NCBI GenBank assembly: GCA_022823225.1
Contig: JAJDXM010000029.1
Span: forward strand, 1-56,176
Direction: 5' to 3'
DNA length: 56,176 nucleotides
From: Gemmatimonadota bacterium
Lineage (GTDB): Bacteria > Gemmatimonadota > Gemmatimonadetes > Longimicrobiales > Gaopeijiaceae
This document shows positions 7,735 through 18,439 of the stretch, one piece after another. Position 1 is the first letter of the stretch, and each line of letters opens with the position of its first letter. The notes under the pieces were generated by a model. It searched no databases and was not told the origin of the DNA. It saw only the letters and a program-made list of their open reading frames with translations. Position numbers and translations under genes: made by a program.

Positions 7735-10700
7735 TCACCTCCCCCTCCCCGGCCGCCTCCACCGCACCGGCGGCGGGGGCTCATCCTCGAATGCGACCGT
7801 CCCACCGGCATCCAGCAGCCTCAGCGCCTCCATGACCGCCGCTTCCAGCTGCGGGTCGCCCCCGGCGATCACCGGCGCGGGGTCGTTGCGGACCTCGATG
7901 TCGGGGGCCACACCCTCGGCCTCGACCGCCCACTCCCCGTTCACGTCGAAGAAGCCGCCCCGGGGGGCCACGAAACCGCCGCCGTCGATGAGGGGGGGCG
8001 TGTCCCAGGTCCCGACCAGGCCACCCCACGTCCTGGTGCCGACCAACGGGCCGATTCCCCGGAAGCGGAAGAGGTAAGGCAGAAGGTCGCCTCCCGACCC
8101 CGCACGCTCATTGATGACCATCACCTTGGGTCCGAAGAGCGCGGCCATCGGCTGGGTCCAGGGCTTGCGGTCGCCCGCGCGCGAGTTGAAGTAGCCGGTG
8201 AGGTCGCGGTCGAGCATGTCGACGATGTAGTCGGCCGCCGATCCGCCGCCGTTGTTGCGCTCGTCGATGACCGCGCCCTCGCGGTCCTGCTGCGCGTAGT
8301 ACATGCGGTTGAAGTTGCGGTAGCCGCCCTGGCCGGTGTTGGGGAGCCAGACGTAGGCCAGCCGGCCCCCGCTCATCTCGTCGACGCGCGCCTGGTTGGC
8401 TTCGACCCAGGCCCACTGGCGGAGCGCACCCTCGCTGCCGGTGGGCTGGACGAGGATGTCGCGGGCGTCGTCGGAGGAGGGGGAAGACGCCACGGTCAGG
8501 CTGATGACCCGCCCGGCAGTCCCCTCGAGGAGGCGGTAGGGGTTGGTGGGAGCGCGCAGGTCGGCCCCGTCGATCGCCAGCAGGTAGTCGCCTTCGCTCA
8601 CCTCCATCCCCGGGTGGGAGAGCGGCCCGGCCAGGCCGGGGGTCCAGTCGCCGCCGTCGTAGATGCGCGCGATGCGGTAGAACCCGCCGTCCTCCTCCAG
8701 GTCGGCGCCGAGGAGGCCGGTGCGCGGGCTCTCCAGATCAGGGTAGTCGCCTCCGCTCACATACGAGTGCCCGACCGCGATCTCGCCCGAGAGCATGTCG
8801 AGCAGGTGGTTGAAGTCGGAGCGGTGGCGGACGTCCGGAAGCCACTCGGAGTACCAGTCCCACACGTCGTCCCAGGGGGCGCCGTGCTGGTTGTCGACGT
8901 ACAGGAAGTCGCGCATGAAGCGCCAGCCGTCGCGGAGCATCTGGGCGTACTCGGCGGTGGGCTCGACGCGCACGCGCATGTTGTTCAGGTTGAGTGCGCC
9001 ATCGCCGCCGGAGGGGGCGCGCGCGGTGCTCACGATCCGCCAGCCGCCGCTGTAGTAGAGCATGTGGCTCCGGTCGTGAGAGATGGCGACGCGGCCGCCG
9101 CTGTCCAGGAAGTCCGCGTCGTCGCGGTCCTCGATGGAGTACTTGCGGGCAGCGCTGCCGCCGCCGAGAACGAAGACCGTCCCGGAGGGACCGGGGGCCA
9201 GGCCGGCGTAGTTGGCCGAGCCGATCCCGGGAGCGTCGAGGATGCGGTCGGGCAGACCGTCGAAGTCGATGGTGACCTCGGGAGCGTCGTCGCTGGAGCC
9301 GCCGCGGCCGGACCCGCCGTCGCCGGAGGCGTCCCGTTCACCCTGGCCGGATCCGCCCGCTTCGGCGTCCCCTTCGTCCCCTTCATCCTCCGCCCCTTCC
9401 CCACTCTCCTCCTCATCGCTCTGCGGCAGGAAGGGCGAGGCCTCGTCGGCGCTCAGCAGCGCGAGGTACAGCGTGCGGGTCACCGGACGGTCATACGAGG
9501 TCATGTCCAGCCAGCCGGTGTTCAGCCCGTAGTCGGTGGAGGCCAGGAAGTACAGGTACTTGCCGGACTCGTCCCACACCGGCGAGATCGCGTCGGACAT
9601 GCCGTCGGTGAACTGGCGCGTCTCGCCGGTTTCGGTGTCATGGACGAAGATCGCGCGGAGCTGGTTGTCGAGGCGGCGGGCGTAGGCGAGCCAGCGCGAG
9701 TCCGGCGACCAGACCGGGTTCATCGAGCGCTCCGGGTGCGCGAAACGGTCGGTGTCGATGTGCTGCACGTCGCCCGACTCCAGGTCCAGCACCAGCACCT
9801 GGTAGTGGGTGTTGGTGAAGGCGAGCCGGGTCCCGTCCGGCGACCACTCCGGGCGGAAATGGAAGGACGGCTCGGCGATCTCGATCCGGCGCTGGTTCGA
9901 CCCGTCCTGGTCGGCGATCACGAGCGCATATTCGTCGCCGGCGTCGTTGAACCAGGCGATGCGCGAGCCGTCCGGCGACCACACCGGGTGACGGTCTGCC
10001 ACCCCGGGGGTGCGCGTCAGGTTGCGCCACGAACCCTCGTCGGCCGGCACGCTGAAGAGCTCGCCCCGCCATTCGAAGATCGCCCGCTTGCCGGTCGGGG
10101 ACAGGCGGGCGTCACGCAAACCGCCGGCCGGAACCGTCTCCCACCGCGGGCGCGACCAGTTCATGTCGCCGGCCACGTTGATGACCAGCTGGCGCGAGGC
10201 ACCGGTGGCCGGATCGATTTCGTGCAGGTAGCCGGCCTGCTCGTAGACCACGACCCCGTCGCCCGCCCCGAGGGACATCACGTCGAAGTCGGCGTGGTTC
10301 GTGACCTGCCGCTCCTCGCCGGTGCCCGGGTCGAAGGACCAGACGTTGCTGGCCCAGTCCCGCTCCGACATGTAGTAGACCACGCCGTCCATCCAGACCG
10401 GATCCATCTGGCGCTCGCCCTCCCAGGGGGGCGTCGTGCGTTCCCAGGTCGAGGTGGACACGATGCCGATGGGCTGCGCCTGTCCGCCCCGGTAGTTGCG
10501 CCACCCGGGGTCCCAGTAGCCGATCTCCTGGTAGGCGATGCGGGCGCCGTCGGCGGACATGCCGCCGAGGTAGGCCTGGGGCAGCGCGAGGGCCGTGGGA
10601 AGGCCGCCCGATGTGGGCACGGTGTAGAACTTCCAGAGCTGGGTGGGGGCGCCGTCGCGCCCGGAGCGGAAGAGGATGTCGCCGTCGGGGGTCCACCCCT

Positions 10701-11079
10701 GGGCCACGTCGGCGGAGGGGTGCCAGGTGAGGCGGACGGGGTCGCCGCCGCCGGCCGGCATCAGGTAGACGTCGGTGTTGCCTTCGTATTGGCCGGTAAA
10801 CGCGATCCAGCGCCCGTCAGGGCTGAAGGAGGCGTCGGTCTCGGCACCCTCGGAGCTGGTCAGGCGCACCGCGTCGCCGCCGTCCCGCGCGACCTTCCAG
10901 AGGTCGTTGGCGTGCGTGAAGACGATGTGGGTGGCGCTGACGTCGGGCTGCCGCAAGAAGCGCGTGCCCTGGGCGTGGGCGGGGTTGGGGGGGAGGGCGA
11001 GGAGGGCGAGGAGGGCGAGGAGGCCGAGGGCGGGGGGAGACAGGGGGTGGCGGAAGTGAGATCGGGTGGGGCGAGACAT
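7735..11079 (-). CDS. Secreted tricorn-like S41 serine protease
   Basis: About 1114 residues. Start chosen at 11079 (MSRPTRSHF) with GGAG 9 nt upstream, because a clean signal peptide (LGLLALLALLALPPNPAHAQG) follows; a 40-codon upstream extension lacks one. Order: signal, N-terminal TolB/WD-like propeller repeats (FSPDGRWIAFTG, WSPDGSRIAWFND, WSPDGTRLAFTN), a low-complexity Gly/Ser/Asp/Glu linker, a PDZ-like segment (MEVSEGDYLLAIDG) and a C-terminal S41 peptidase with VMVINERAGSGGD holding the nucleophile Ser. This is the tricorn architecture, exported here rather than cytoplasmic. Tricorn enzymes degrade oligopeptides; with the two M14 peptidases in the window this fits peptide scavenging. 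It stands alone in the minus strand. Confidence 0.92.
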   Translation of the reverse strand: MSRPTRSHFRHPLSPPALGLLALLALLALPPNPAHAQGTRFLRQPDVSATHIVFTHANDLWKVARDGGDAVRLTSSEGAETDASFSPDGRWIAFTGQYEGNTDVYLMPAGGGDPVRLTWHPSADVAQGWTPDGDILFRSGRDGAPTQLWKFYTVPTSGGLPTALALPQAYLGGMSADGARIAYQEIGYWDPGWRNYRGGQAQPIGIVSTSTWERTTPPWEGERQMDPVWMDGVVYYMSERDWASNVWSFDPGTGEERQVTNHADFDVMSLGAGDGVVVYEQAGYLHEIDPATGASRQLVINVAGDMNWSRPRWETVPAGGLRDARLSPTGKRAIFEWRGELFSVPADEGSWRNLTRTPGVADRHPVWSPDGSRIAWFNDAGDEYALVIADQDGSNQRRIEIAEPSFHFRPEWSPDGTRLAFTNTHYQVLVLDLESGDVQHIDTDRFAHPERSMNPVWSPDSRWLAYARRLDNQLRAIFVHDTETGETRQFTDGMSDAISPVWDESGKYLYFLASTDYGLNTGWLDMTSYDRPVTRTLYLALLSADEASPFLPQSDEEESGEGAEDEGDEGDAEAGGSGQGERDASGDGGSGRGGSSDDAPEVTIDFDGLPDRILDAPGIGSANYAGLAPGPSGTVFVLGGGSAARKYSIEDRDDADFLDSGGRVAISHDRSHMLYYSGGWRIVSTARAPSGGDGALNLNNMRVRVEPTAEYAQMLRDGWRFMRDFLYVDNQHGAPWDDVWDWYSEWLPDVRHRSDFNHLLDMLSGEIAVGHSYVSGGDYPDLESPRTGLLGADLEEDGGFYRIARIYDGGDWTPGLAGPLSHPGMEVSEGDYLLAIDGADLRAPTNPYRLLEGTAGRVISLTVASSPSSDDARDILVQPTGSEGALRQWAWVEANQARVDEMSGGRLAYVWLPNTGQGGYRNFNRMYYAQQDREGAVIDERNNGGGSAADYIVDMLDRDLTGYFNSRAGDRKPWTQPMAALFGPKVMVINERAGSGGDLLPYLFRFRGIGPLVGTRTWGGLVGTWDTPPLIDGGGFVAPRGGFFDVNGEWAVEAEGVAPDIEVRNDPAPVIAGGDPQLEAAVMEALRLLDAGGTVAFEDEPPPPVRWRRPGRGR

Positions 11080-11183
11080 CGGCTTGGGCTCCGGGCTGGT
11101 GTGCAGGCGTGGTCGATGAACTCGGTAAGCTGGCAGATGGGGGCGTGGTCGCAAGGGGGTGGTGAGCCCCTTGCGCCAGTCCG

Positions 11184-11603
11184 TCAGCCGAAATTCCACG
11201 GGTTTGCGACCACAAGGTCGAGCCCGTGGAAATCCGTCACGTTGCGCGTCGCCACCGCGAGGCCGCGCGCCCTGGCCGTCCCCGCGATGAGCGCATCCCC
11301 CAGGTCGAGCGTGCGCCCGCCTCGACGAGCGTCAACTCGAAACTGCGCGGCCCACGTCGTGACCTCCGCGTCCACCGCAATGACTCGATCCTCGTATCGG
11401 TGAAGGAGCTCCGCCAGGGTTCCCCGCAGCGCGTCCCGCCGCCCCCCCGAGGGCAGGAGGAGCACTCCGAATTCCAGCTCGTGCAGCACGAGCGTCGACA
11501 GCCAGAGATCCTCTTGCGCGGCGAGGAACGCGATCACCGGCGGGGCGGGCTGTGGCCTCGTCAGTTCCGAGATCACGTTGGTGTCGAGCAGAACTCCGGT
11601 CAT
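11184..11603 (-). CDS. vapC: PIN-domain toxin VapC (FitB-like)
   Basis: A 139-residue PIN-domain ribonuclease. Start ATG at 11603 overlaps the antitoxin stop by 4 bp. Acidic residues for metal binding are present: Asp7 in LLDTNVISEL, Glu in LHELEFG, Asp in DLGDALIAGTA, and a final TRNVTDF motif. The toxin looks complete and probably active. VapC toxins cleave tRNA or rRNA; target unknown here. Confidence 0.9.
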   Translation of the reverse strand: MTGVLLDTNVISELTRPQPAPPVIAFLAAQEDLWLSTLVLHELEFGVLLLPSGGRRDALRGTLAELLHRYEDRVIAVDAEVTTWAAQFRVDARRGGRTLDLGDALIAGTARARGLAVATRNVTDFHGLDLVVANPWNFG

Positions 11604-11878
11604 TCGCCCTCGGCCGATGTGAACGGGATCTCCCGGCGGGACTCGCGTGCCGGGGGAATGGCCAGATTCGCGCCGCGAGGCACATTGTCGACAAGCCATC
11701 GGCCGAGGGGATCGCGGTCGGGCGCCCGCTCGCGCCACAGGCGCTCGGGCACGACGATGAACGTCCGTCGAACGCCGATGCGCTGCGGTCCCTGCTCATG
11801 CGCGAGCCGCAGGATCTCCGACAGCCGGGCCTTCGCCTCGGCCACCCTCCAAGCGCGCGCGGGTGCGGCGGCATCCAT
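11600..11878 (-). CDS. Phd/YefM-type antitoxin
   Basis: A 92-residue antitoxin (WRVAEAKARLSEILRLAHEQGPQRI), the usual N-terminal DNA-binding part of Phd/YefM proteins, followed by a toxin-binding tail. Two adjacent ATG codons exist at 11881 and 11878. AGGAGG sits 3 nt before the first and 6 nt before the second, which favours 11878. It precedes and overlaps vapC as in ordinary type II modules and likely autoregulates through the repeats at 11919-11946. Confidence 0.85.
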   Translation of the reverse strand: MDAAAPARAWRVAEAKARLSEILRLAHEQGPQRIGVRRTFIVVPERLWRERAPDRDPLGRWLVDNVPRGANLAIPPARESRREIPFTSAEGE

Positions 11879-11909
11879 CATGAGCCTCCTGTCAGCTGCT
11901 GTCCGGTCG

Positions 11910-11946
11910 ATTTTAATGGTCCAATAAGAACTAGTCCAATATGGAC
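11910..11946 (-). promoter_or_regulatory. Promoter and operator of the Phd/VapC operon
   Basis: On the minus strand -35 TTGGAC (11934-11939) and -10 TAAAAT (11910-11915) are 18 bp apart. The -35 lies inside GTCCA-ATA-TGGAC (11934-11946), an inverted repeat, and GTCCAATA is also present at 11919-11926 as a direct repeat 15 bp away. Antitoxin binding there would block RNA polymerase. Unlike other TA modules here, this one has a leader with AGGAGG. Confidence 0.6.
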
Positions 11947-12135
11947 CTGTTACAAGAGATCCGCAACGGTCGCCTCTGGCGCAGGGGCCTCAAAGGAGGG
12001 GGTGAACGCGGCACACTTCTGGCCATTGAAAATGTCACACTCCGGCGGTCGCCGTAGTCCTGGTGGATCGTCACCGACGAGCCTCCGGCCATAGATTATT
12101 GGGGGTATGCGCCGAAAGCCGACCCAGGGAGCAAC

Positions 12136-12819
12136 ATGAATCCGCGTCTGGACACCCTGCCTCCGCCTCAACGCCGGCTGTGGCCTGAATTGCGAGCGAC
12201 TCCGGGTCGCTTCGTGCTGTATGGCGGGACCGCGATAGCGTTGCGGCTCGCCCACCGAGAGTCGGAGGACTTCGACTTCTTTTGTTCGGAGCCCCTCGAA
12301 GGCGACGCGCTGATGGCCGGAATCGCGTATCTGAGCGGCGCGACGGTGGTTCAGCGAGCGCACGACACGCTTACGTGCATGGTCGATCGCGGTGGACCCG
12401 TGCGCGTGTCCTTCTTCGGAGGACTTTCGCTCAACCGCGTCGAGTCGCCGCAGGCGGCCGAGGGCCCGGGCATTCTCGTCGCTTCGCCACCGGACCTGGG
12501 CGGCACCAAGGCCCAGGTCGTGCAGAGCCGGGCACTCTCAAAGGACTACGCCGACATCGATGCGCTCATGAGGTTGGGGGAGGTTCCGCTTGCTTCCATG
12601 CTCGGCGCGGCGCTCGCGATCTACGGAGAGCGCTACAACCCCATGCTGACCCTCAAGGCCCTGACATACTTCGATGACGGAGACCTGACGGAGCTCCCCG
12701 CAGTCGTGCAAAGGCGCCTTTCGCGAGCCGCCGCCAGGGTGAATCCGGGGTCGATCCCGCACTACGAACCTCGTCCGGGACTCGCGCCACGCAGCCCGCG
12801 ACAAGGTCATCCGACATGA
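12136..12819 (+). CDS. Nucleotidyltransferase, AbiEii/AbiGii-toxin family
   Basis: A 227-residue protein with the AbiEii-type nucleotidyltransferase core: YGGTAIALRL at 29-38 and the acidic SEDFDFF at 43-49, plus a Lys-rich central part (GGTKAQVVQSRALSKDYADIDAL) typical of the family. Start has GGGAG six nt upstream. AbiEii enzymes are toxins of type IV-like TA and abortive-infection systems, and modify tRNA 3' ends in studied cases (family knowledge). It overlaps the next small gene by 4 bp, so the pair is a likely TA-like module. The order is toxin first, the reverse of classic abiEi-abiEii. The ~190-bp region upstream (11948-12135) holds no gene. Confidence 0.82.
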   Translation: MNPRLDTLPPPQRRLWPELRATPGRFVLYGGTAIALRLAHRESEDFDFFCSEPLEGDALMAGIAYLSGATVVQRAHDTLTCMVDRGGPVRVSFFGGLSLNRVESPQAAEGPGILVASPPDLGGTKAQVVQSRALSKDYADIDALMRLGEVPLASMLGAALAIYGERYNPMLTLKALTYFDDGDLTELPAVVQRRLSRAAARVNPGSIPHYEPRPGLAPRSPRQGHPT

Positions 12820-13124
12820 CTTCCACGACCCGCACGCCGCAGCAGCACACTCCGGAACTGCTGGCGGTCGCCAGGCGGATGGTGTGGTTCAAACCACCGG
12901 CGGCGACACTCGCCGACGACACCCTGTTCCTCAACTACCTCATGATATACGGCACCGTCGAGGATCTCGCGGTGGCGCGGCAGCACTACGACGACGATGA
13001 CTTTCGGGCGGCGCTGCGACACGCGTTGCCCGGGATCTTCGACCCGCGCTCGTGGGCCTACTGGCACGCGCGGTTGGAAATGGGCCCCACTCCTCCACGG
13101 CCGTCCCGGCAGTTCGGCGCGTAG
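12816..13124 (+). CDS. Small protein paired with the AbiEii-like nucleotidyltransferase (putative antitoxin)
   Basis: A 102-residue soluble protein with a compact helical look (LLAVARRMVWFKPP, FLNYLMIYGTVEDLAVARQHYDDDDFRAAL, FDPRSWAYWHARL). I do not recognise a named domain. Its ATG overlaps the nucleotidyltransferase stop (ATGA), so the two are co-translated; antitoxin or partner role is inferred from this pairing only. It ends one base before the convergent M14 peptidase gene. Confidence 0.65.
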   Translation: MTSTTRTPQQHTPELLAVARRMVWFKPPAATLADDTLFLNYLMIYGTVEDLAVARQHYDDDDFRAALRHALPGIFDPRSWAYWHARLEMGPTPPRPSRQFGA

Positions 13125-15767
<2,643 letters not shown>

Positions 15768-15976
15768 GGCGGAATCTCCTTATGAAGTGGCCGGGGGCGG
15801 GGGCGACCGGGGCGGGTGGCCAGCCGGACGCGCGCAACTCAATGTGGGTGGATCGGGGCGAGGGACAAGCGGGGGGGTGGCAGGTGCTCCGGCTTGACCC
15901 GTCCGTCGGCGGGCATCAAGCCCCCCGGGACGGTGATCCGAGCTTCCTGCCGGTCCCTCCTGCACGAAGGCCCGAC

Positions 15977-16011
15977 TTGACCGATCAGGCCATAATAGCT
16001 ACTCTGTCCAC
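15977..16011 (+). promoter_or_regulatory. Promoter giving a leaderless Phd-PIN transcript
   Basis: -35 TTGACC (15977-15982), 17-bp spacer, -10 TACTCT (16000-16005), then six bases and the ATG at 16012. Transcription would start at or next to the start codon. No Shine-Dalgarno is present. The rest of the gap (15768-15976) shows no gene. Confidence 0.6.
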
Positions 16012-16263
16012 ATGCGAGAAATCACTGCCAAGGAGGCCAAGAACCGGTTCGGCCAGCTGCTTCGGTCCGCCCAGCAGGGGCCCGTGCGCGTCACCCGGAA
16101 CGGCACGCCGGTGGGCGTGGTACTCTCGGTGGAGCAGTTCGAACGACTGCGCGGAACCGCCTGGGACCGGTTGGCGGCCGCGATGGACGCCATGAGCCAG
16201 GAGGCGGCCGCCAACGGCCTGACGCCAGCGGCGTTAGAGTCCCTGCTTGCCGATGAAAGCTGA
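16012..16263 (+). CDS. Phd/YefM-type antitoxin
   Basis: An 83-residue antitoxin: MREITAKEAKNRFGQLL, RVTRNGTPVGVVLSVEQFE is a textbook Phd/YefM N-terminal fold, followed by a helical toxin-binding tail. It overlaps the PIN toxin gene by 11 bp. Its promoter places the transcription start at the ATG, so the mRNA is probably leaderless. Confidence 0.9.
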   Translation: MREITAKEAKNRFGQLLRSAQQGPVRVTRNGTPVGVVLSVEQFERLRGTAWDRLAAAMDAMSQEAAANGLTPAALESLLADES

Positions 16264-16699
16264 CAGGGTCGTACTCGACACCAACGTTCTGATCAGCGCC
16301 GCCCTCACCCGGACCGGGCCACCTCGCAGGGTGGTCGATCTGATCAGAGCGGACAACGGGATCCTCCTGTTCAGCGACGAGACGTTCGCCGAGCTTCGCC
16401 ATCGGATCCTCGGCTCCAGGTTCGACCGCTACGTGGGTAGGGAATCCCGAGCAGCCTTCACCGCGCTGCTGGCCGCGGTTGCGGAATGGGTGCCGATCGC
16501 CGGTGCCAGGCTCGGCTGCCGCGACCCGACCGACGACAAGATCCTGGAGACGGCTCTCATGGGTCGCGCCAACCATCTGGTGACGGGAGACGGCGATCTG
16601 CTCACCATGTCGCCCTTCCATGGGATAGCGATCATCACACCGGCCCGCTTTCTGGCGCTCCACGGGCAAACGAGCGCGGCCGCAACCGACCCTTCATAA
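16253..16699 (+). CDS. PIN-family toxin (COG1569 type)
   Basis: A 148-residue PIN-domain protein of the putative toxin-antitoxin PIN family. Asp9 in VVLDTNVLISA, Glu in FSDETFAEL, acidic residues in DPTDDKILETA and Asp in VTGDGDLL complete the metal site. The ATG at 16253 inside the antitoxin gene is preferred over a TTG at 16247. It is the partner of the upstream Phd-type antitoxin and looks intact. Confidence 0.87.
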   Translation: MKADRVVLDTNVLISAALTRTGPPRRVVDLIRADNGILLFSDETFAELRHRILGSRFDRYVGRESRAAFTALLAAVAEWVPIAGARLGCRDPTDDKILETALMGRANHLVTGDGDLLTMSPFHGIAIITPARFLALHGQTSAAATDPS

Positions 16700-16705
16700 G
16701 CGCGA

Positions 16706-16784
16706 TCCTGCCACCTGAAGCAGGACCTTGTGGAACCACCCTCCCATCGTGCCGGCGGGCTGGACTGACGAACCCGAGTCCAGC
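16706..16784 (+). terminator. Two hairpins after the PIN toxin
   Basis: TCCTGC/GCAGGA (16706-16725, 8-nt loop) starts six bases after the toxin stop. GCTGGACT/AGTCCAGC (16759-16784, 10-nt loop) follows. Neither has a T tract. They occupy part of the 330-bp gene-poor stretch 16700-17029. Confidence 0.4.
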
Positions 16785-16836
16785 TCACAGGCTTCCGCAA
16801 GGTACCGGCTCGGCAACCCGGATGCCGACTCTGCTC

Positions 16837-16971
16837 TCACGAGCCGCTGATCCCACCCCCCGCATCGGTGAGCACGTACTTCTGGTTCGGCGCGCGCGGA
16901 TTGTCGGGATTCGTCAAGCGGACCAGCCCGACCTCCAGCATTGGCTTGACATGTTTCCGGCGAAAGTGGGA
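16837..16971 (-). pseudogene. C-terminal remnant of an AlbA_2/Schlafen-type DNA-binding protein
   Basis: The minus strand reads a ~44-residue tail with KPMLEVGLVRLTNPDNPRAP and NQKYVLTDAG, the winged-helix C-terminal signature seen in AlbA_2-domain ATP-binding proteins (RecG-helicase-like annotation). Nothing upstream in this frame resembles the rest of that protein, and there is no start signal. It is a leftover of a deleted gene. A second remnant of the same kind lies at 37398-37541. Confidence 0.5.
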
Positions 16972-17029
16972 GCGATGCGACACGCGTTCTCGGGCACGCC
17001 CGGCGGCGAGCGGTATCGATGCCCCCCCG

Positions 17030-17422
17030 TCAATCCTTCTTCTCTGCGCGGTAGCGCCGGGTCTCGCGCACCGCGATCGCCATCGCCTCCTCGTCGTTCT
17101 GCCCGGCGCTGGAACGCGCTTGAGCGACGATCTCCCGCGCTTCCGTGCGCTCGCGTCGCGCCTGCGCAACTTCATAGCTCGCCTGCATGCGCATCCAGTG
17201 CTCGGCGGTACCCCAGCCGATGGCCTCCAGGGCCAGAGCCATGTTGGGAGACACCCCTGCCTTGCCGTTCAACAGGCGCGACAGTGTCCCGCGCTCACAC
17301 CCCAAGCGCTCCGCCGTCTCCGTTACGTTCCATCCGACCTCCTCCATGCTCTCCCGGATCAGTTCGCCCAGGTGTGGCGGGTTGAGCATCGGACCTGCTC
17401 GGTCGCTGTCGGTGGCTTTCAT
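17030..17422 (-). CDS. higA: HigA-family antitoxin (XRE helix-turn-helix)
   Basis: A 130-residue protein with the HigA core (NPPHLGELIRESMEEVGWNV, TETAERLGCERGTLSRLLNG, ALALEAIGWGTAEHWMRMQ). An ATG also occurs at 17437, but the Met at 17422 has GGGAG eight nt upstream and is preferred. It follows the toxin gene higB by 19 bp, the usual inverted higB-higA order. It would repress the palindrome at 17730-17739. Confidence 0.9.
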   Translation of the reverse strand: MKATDSDRAGPMLNPPHLGELIRESMEEVGWNVTETAERLGCERGTLSRLLNGKAGVSPNMALALEAIGWGTAEHWMRMQASYEVAQARRERTEAREIVAQARSSAGQNDEEAMAIAVRETRRYRAEKKD

Positions 17423-17441
17423 GCTCGGCACTCCCATTCGG

Positions 17442-17714
17442 TCAGTGGTAGTCGATCAGGTCCACGTCCACCGCCTCCCCGTCCTCGAAGCGGAAAACGA
17501 CGCGCCAGTTCCCCGATACGCGCACGCTCCATTGGCCCGCTCGATCGCCTTTCAGCGGGTGCAATCGAAACCCGGGCGCGTTGGCGCTACCGGGATGAGT
17601 CGCTTCCTGTAGGCGGAACAGAATCCTTCGAAGCCGTGGAACGAGATTCGGCGACACCCGAGACCGGTCGTCCCGCTCGCGCAGCGCCCGCAACCCTCTG
17701 TGCCTGATCTTCAT
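17442..17714 (-). CDS. higB: HigB-type toxin (RelE superfamily)
   Basis: A 90-residue toxin: [70 protein letters not shown] is the HigB/killer-protein signature. It is intact. HigB cleaves mRNA on the ribosome (family knowledge). The ATG is only five bases after the -10 box, with no ribosome site, so the mRNA is probably leaderless. Confidence 0.92.
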   Translation of the reverse strand: MKIRHRGLRALRERDDRSRVSPNLVPRLRRILFRLQEATHPGSANAPGFRLHPLKGDRAGQWSVRVSGNWRVVFRFEDGEAVDVDLIDYH

Positions 17715-17719
17715 TGGCT

Positions 17720-17748
17720 AGTGTAATGCGTAGCGCTACACGCCGCAA
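17720..17748 (-). promoter_or_regulatory. higBA promoter with palindromic operator
   Basis: On the minus strand -35 TTGCGG (17743-17748) and -10 TACACT (17720-17725) are 17 bp apart. The perfect palindrome GTAGCGCTAC (17730-17739) sits between them, where HigA binding would block transcription. The rest of the gap to 17965 is pyrimidine-rich and holds no gene. Confidence 0.65.
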
Positions 17749-17965
17749 GCCCAGGATCACATTCTGACCAGGCCATGGTAGCCCACCCCCCAACCCCGCT
17801 TGCGTCCCCGCCCGCCCCTCCCCATTCTGTCCCTCCACCTGGGCGGCGCACCCGGTCCCCACACCAGGAGCGGGCACCCGATCATATGACGCGAGGCGTC
17901 GGCGGCCGCGGTGCGCCCCCAGGCACTCATCTCGGCAAATACCCCCCACACCCCCAGGAGGCGCC

Positions 17966-18435
<470 letters not shown>

Positions 18436-18439
<4 letters not shown>

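Noticed and set aside
8614..11403. Very long plus-strand open frame opposite the tricorn-like protease
   Set aside because: It is the antisense of a clear protease gene in GC-rich DNA, has no domain, and its residues are an Arg/Val/Gly/Ala mix expected from codon shadowing.
11948..12135. Possible insertion-sequence end upstream of the AbiEii-like gene
   Set aside because: The stretch around 12020-12060 looks like debris of a transposase region, but I found no inverted repeat, target duplication or coding frame to support it.
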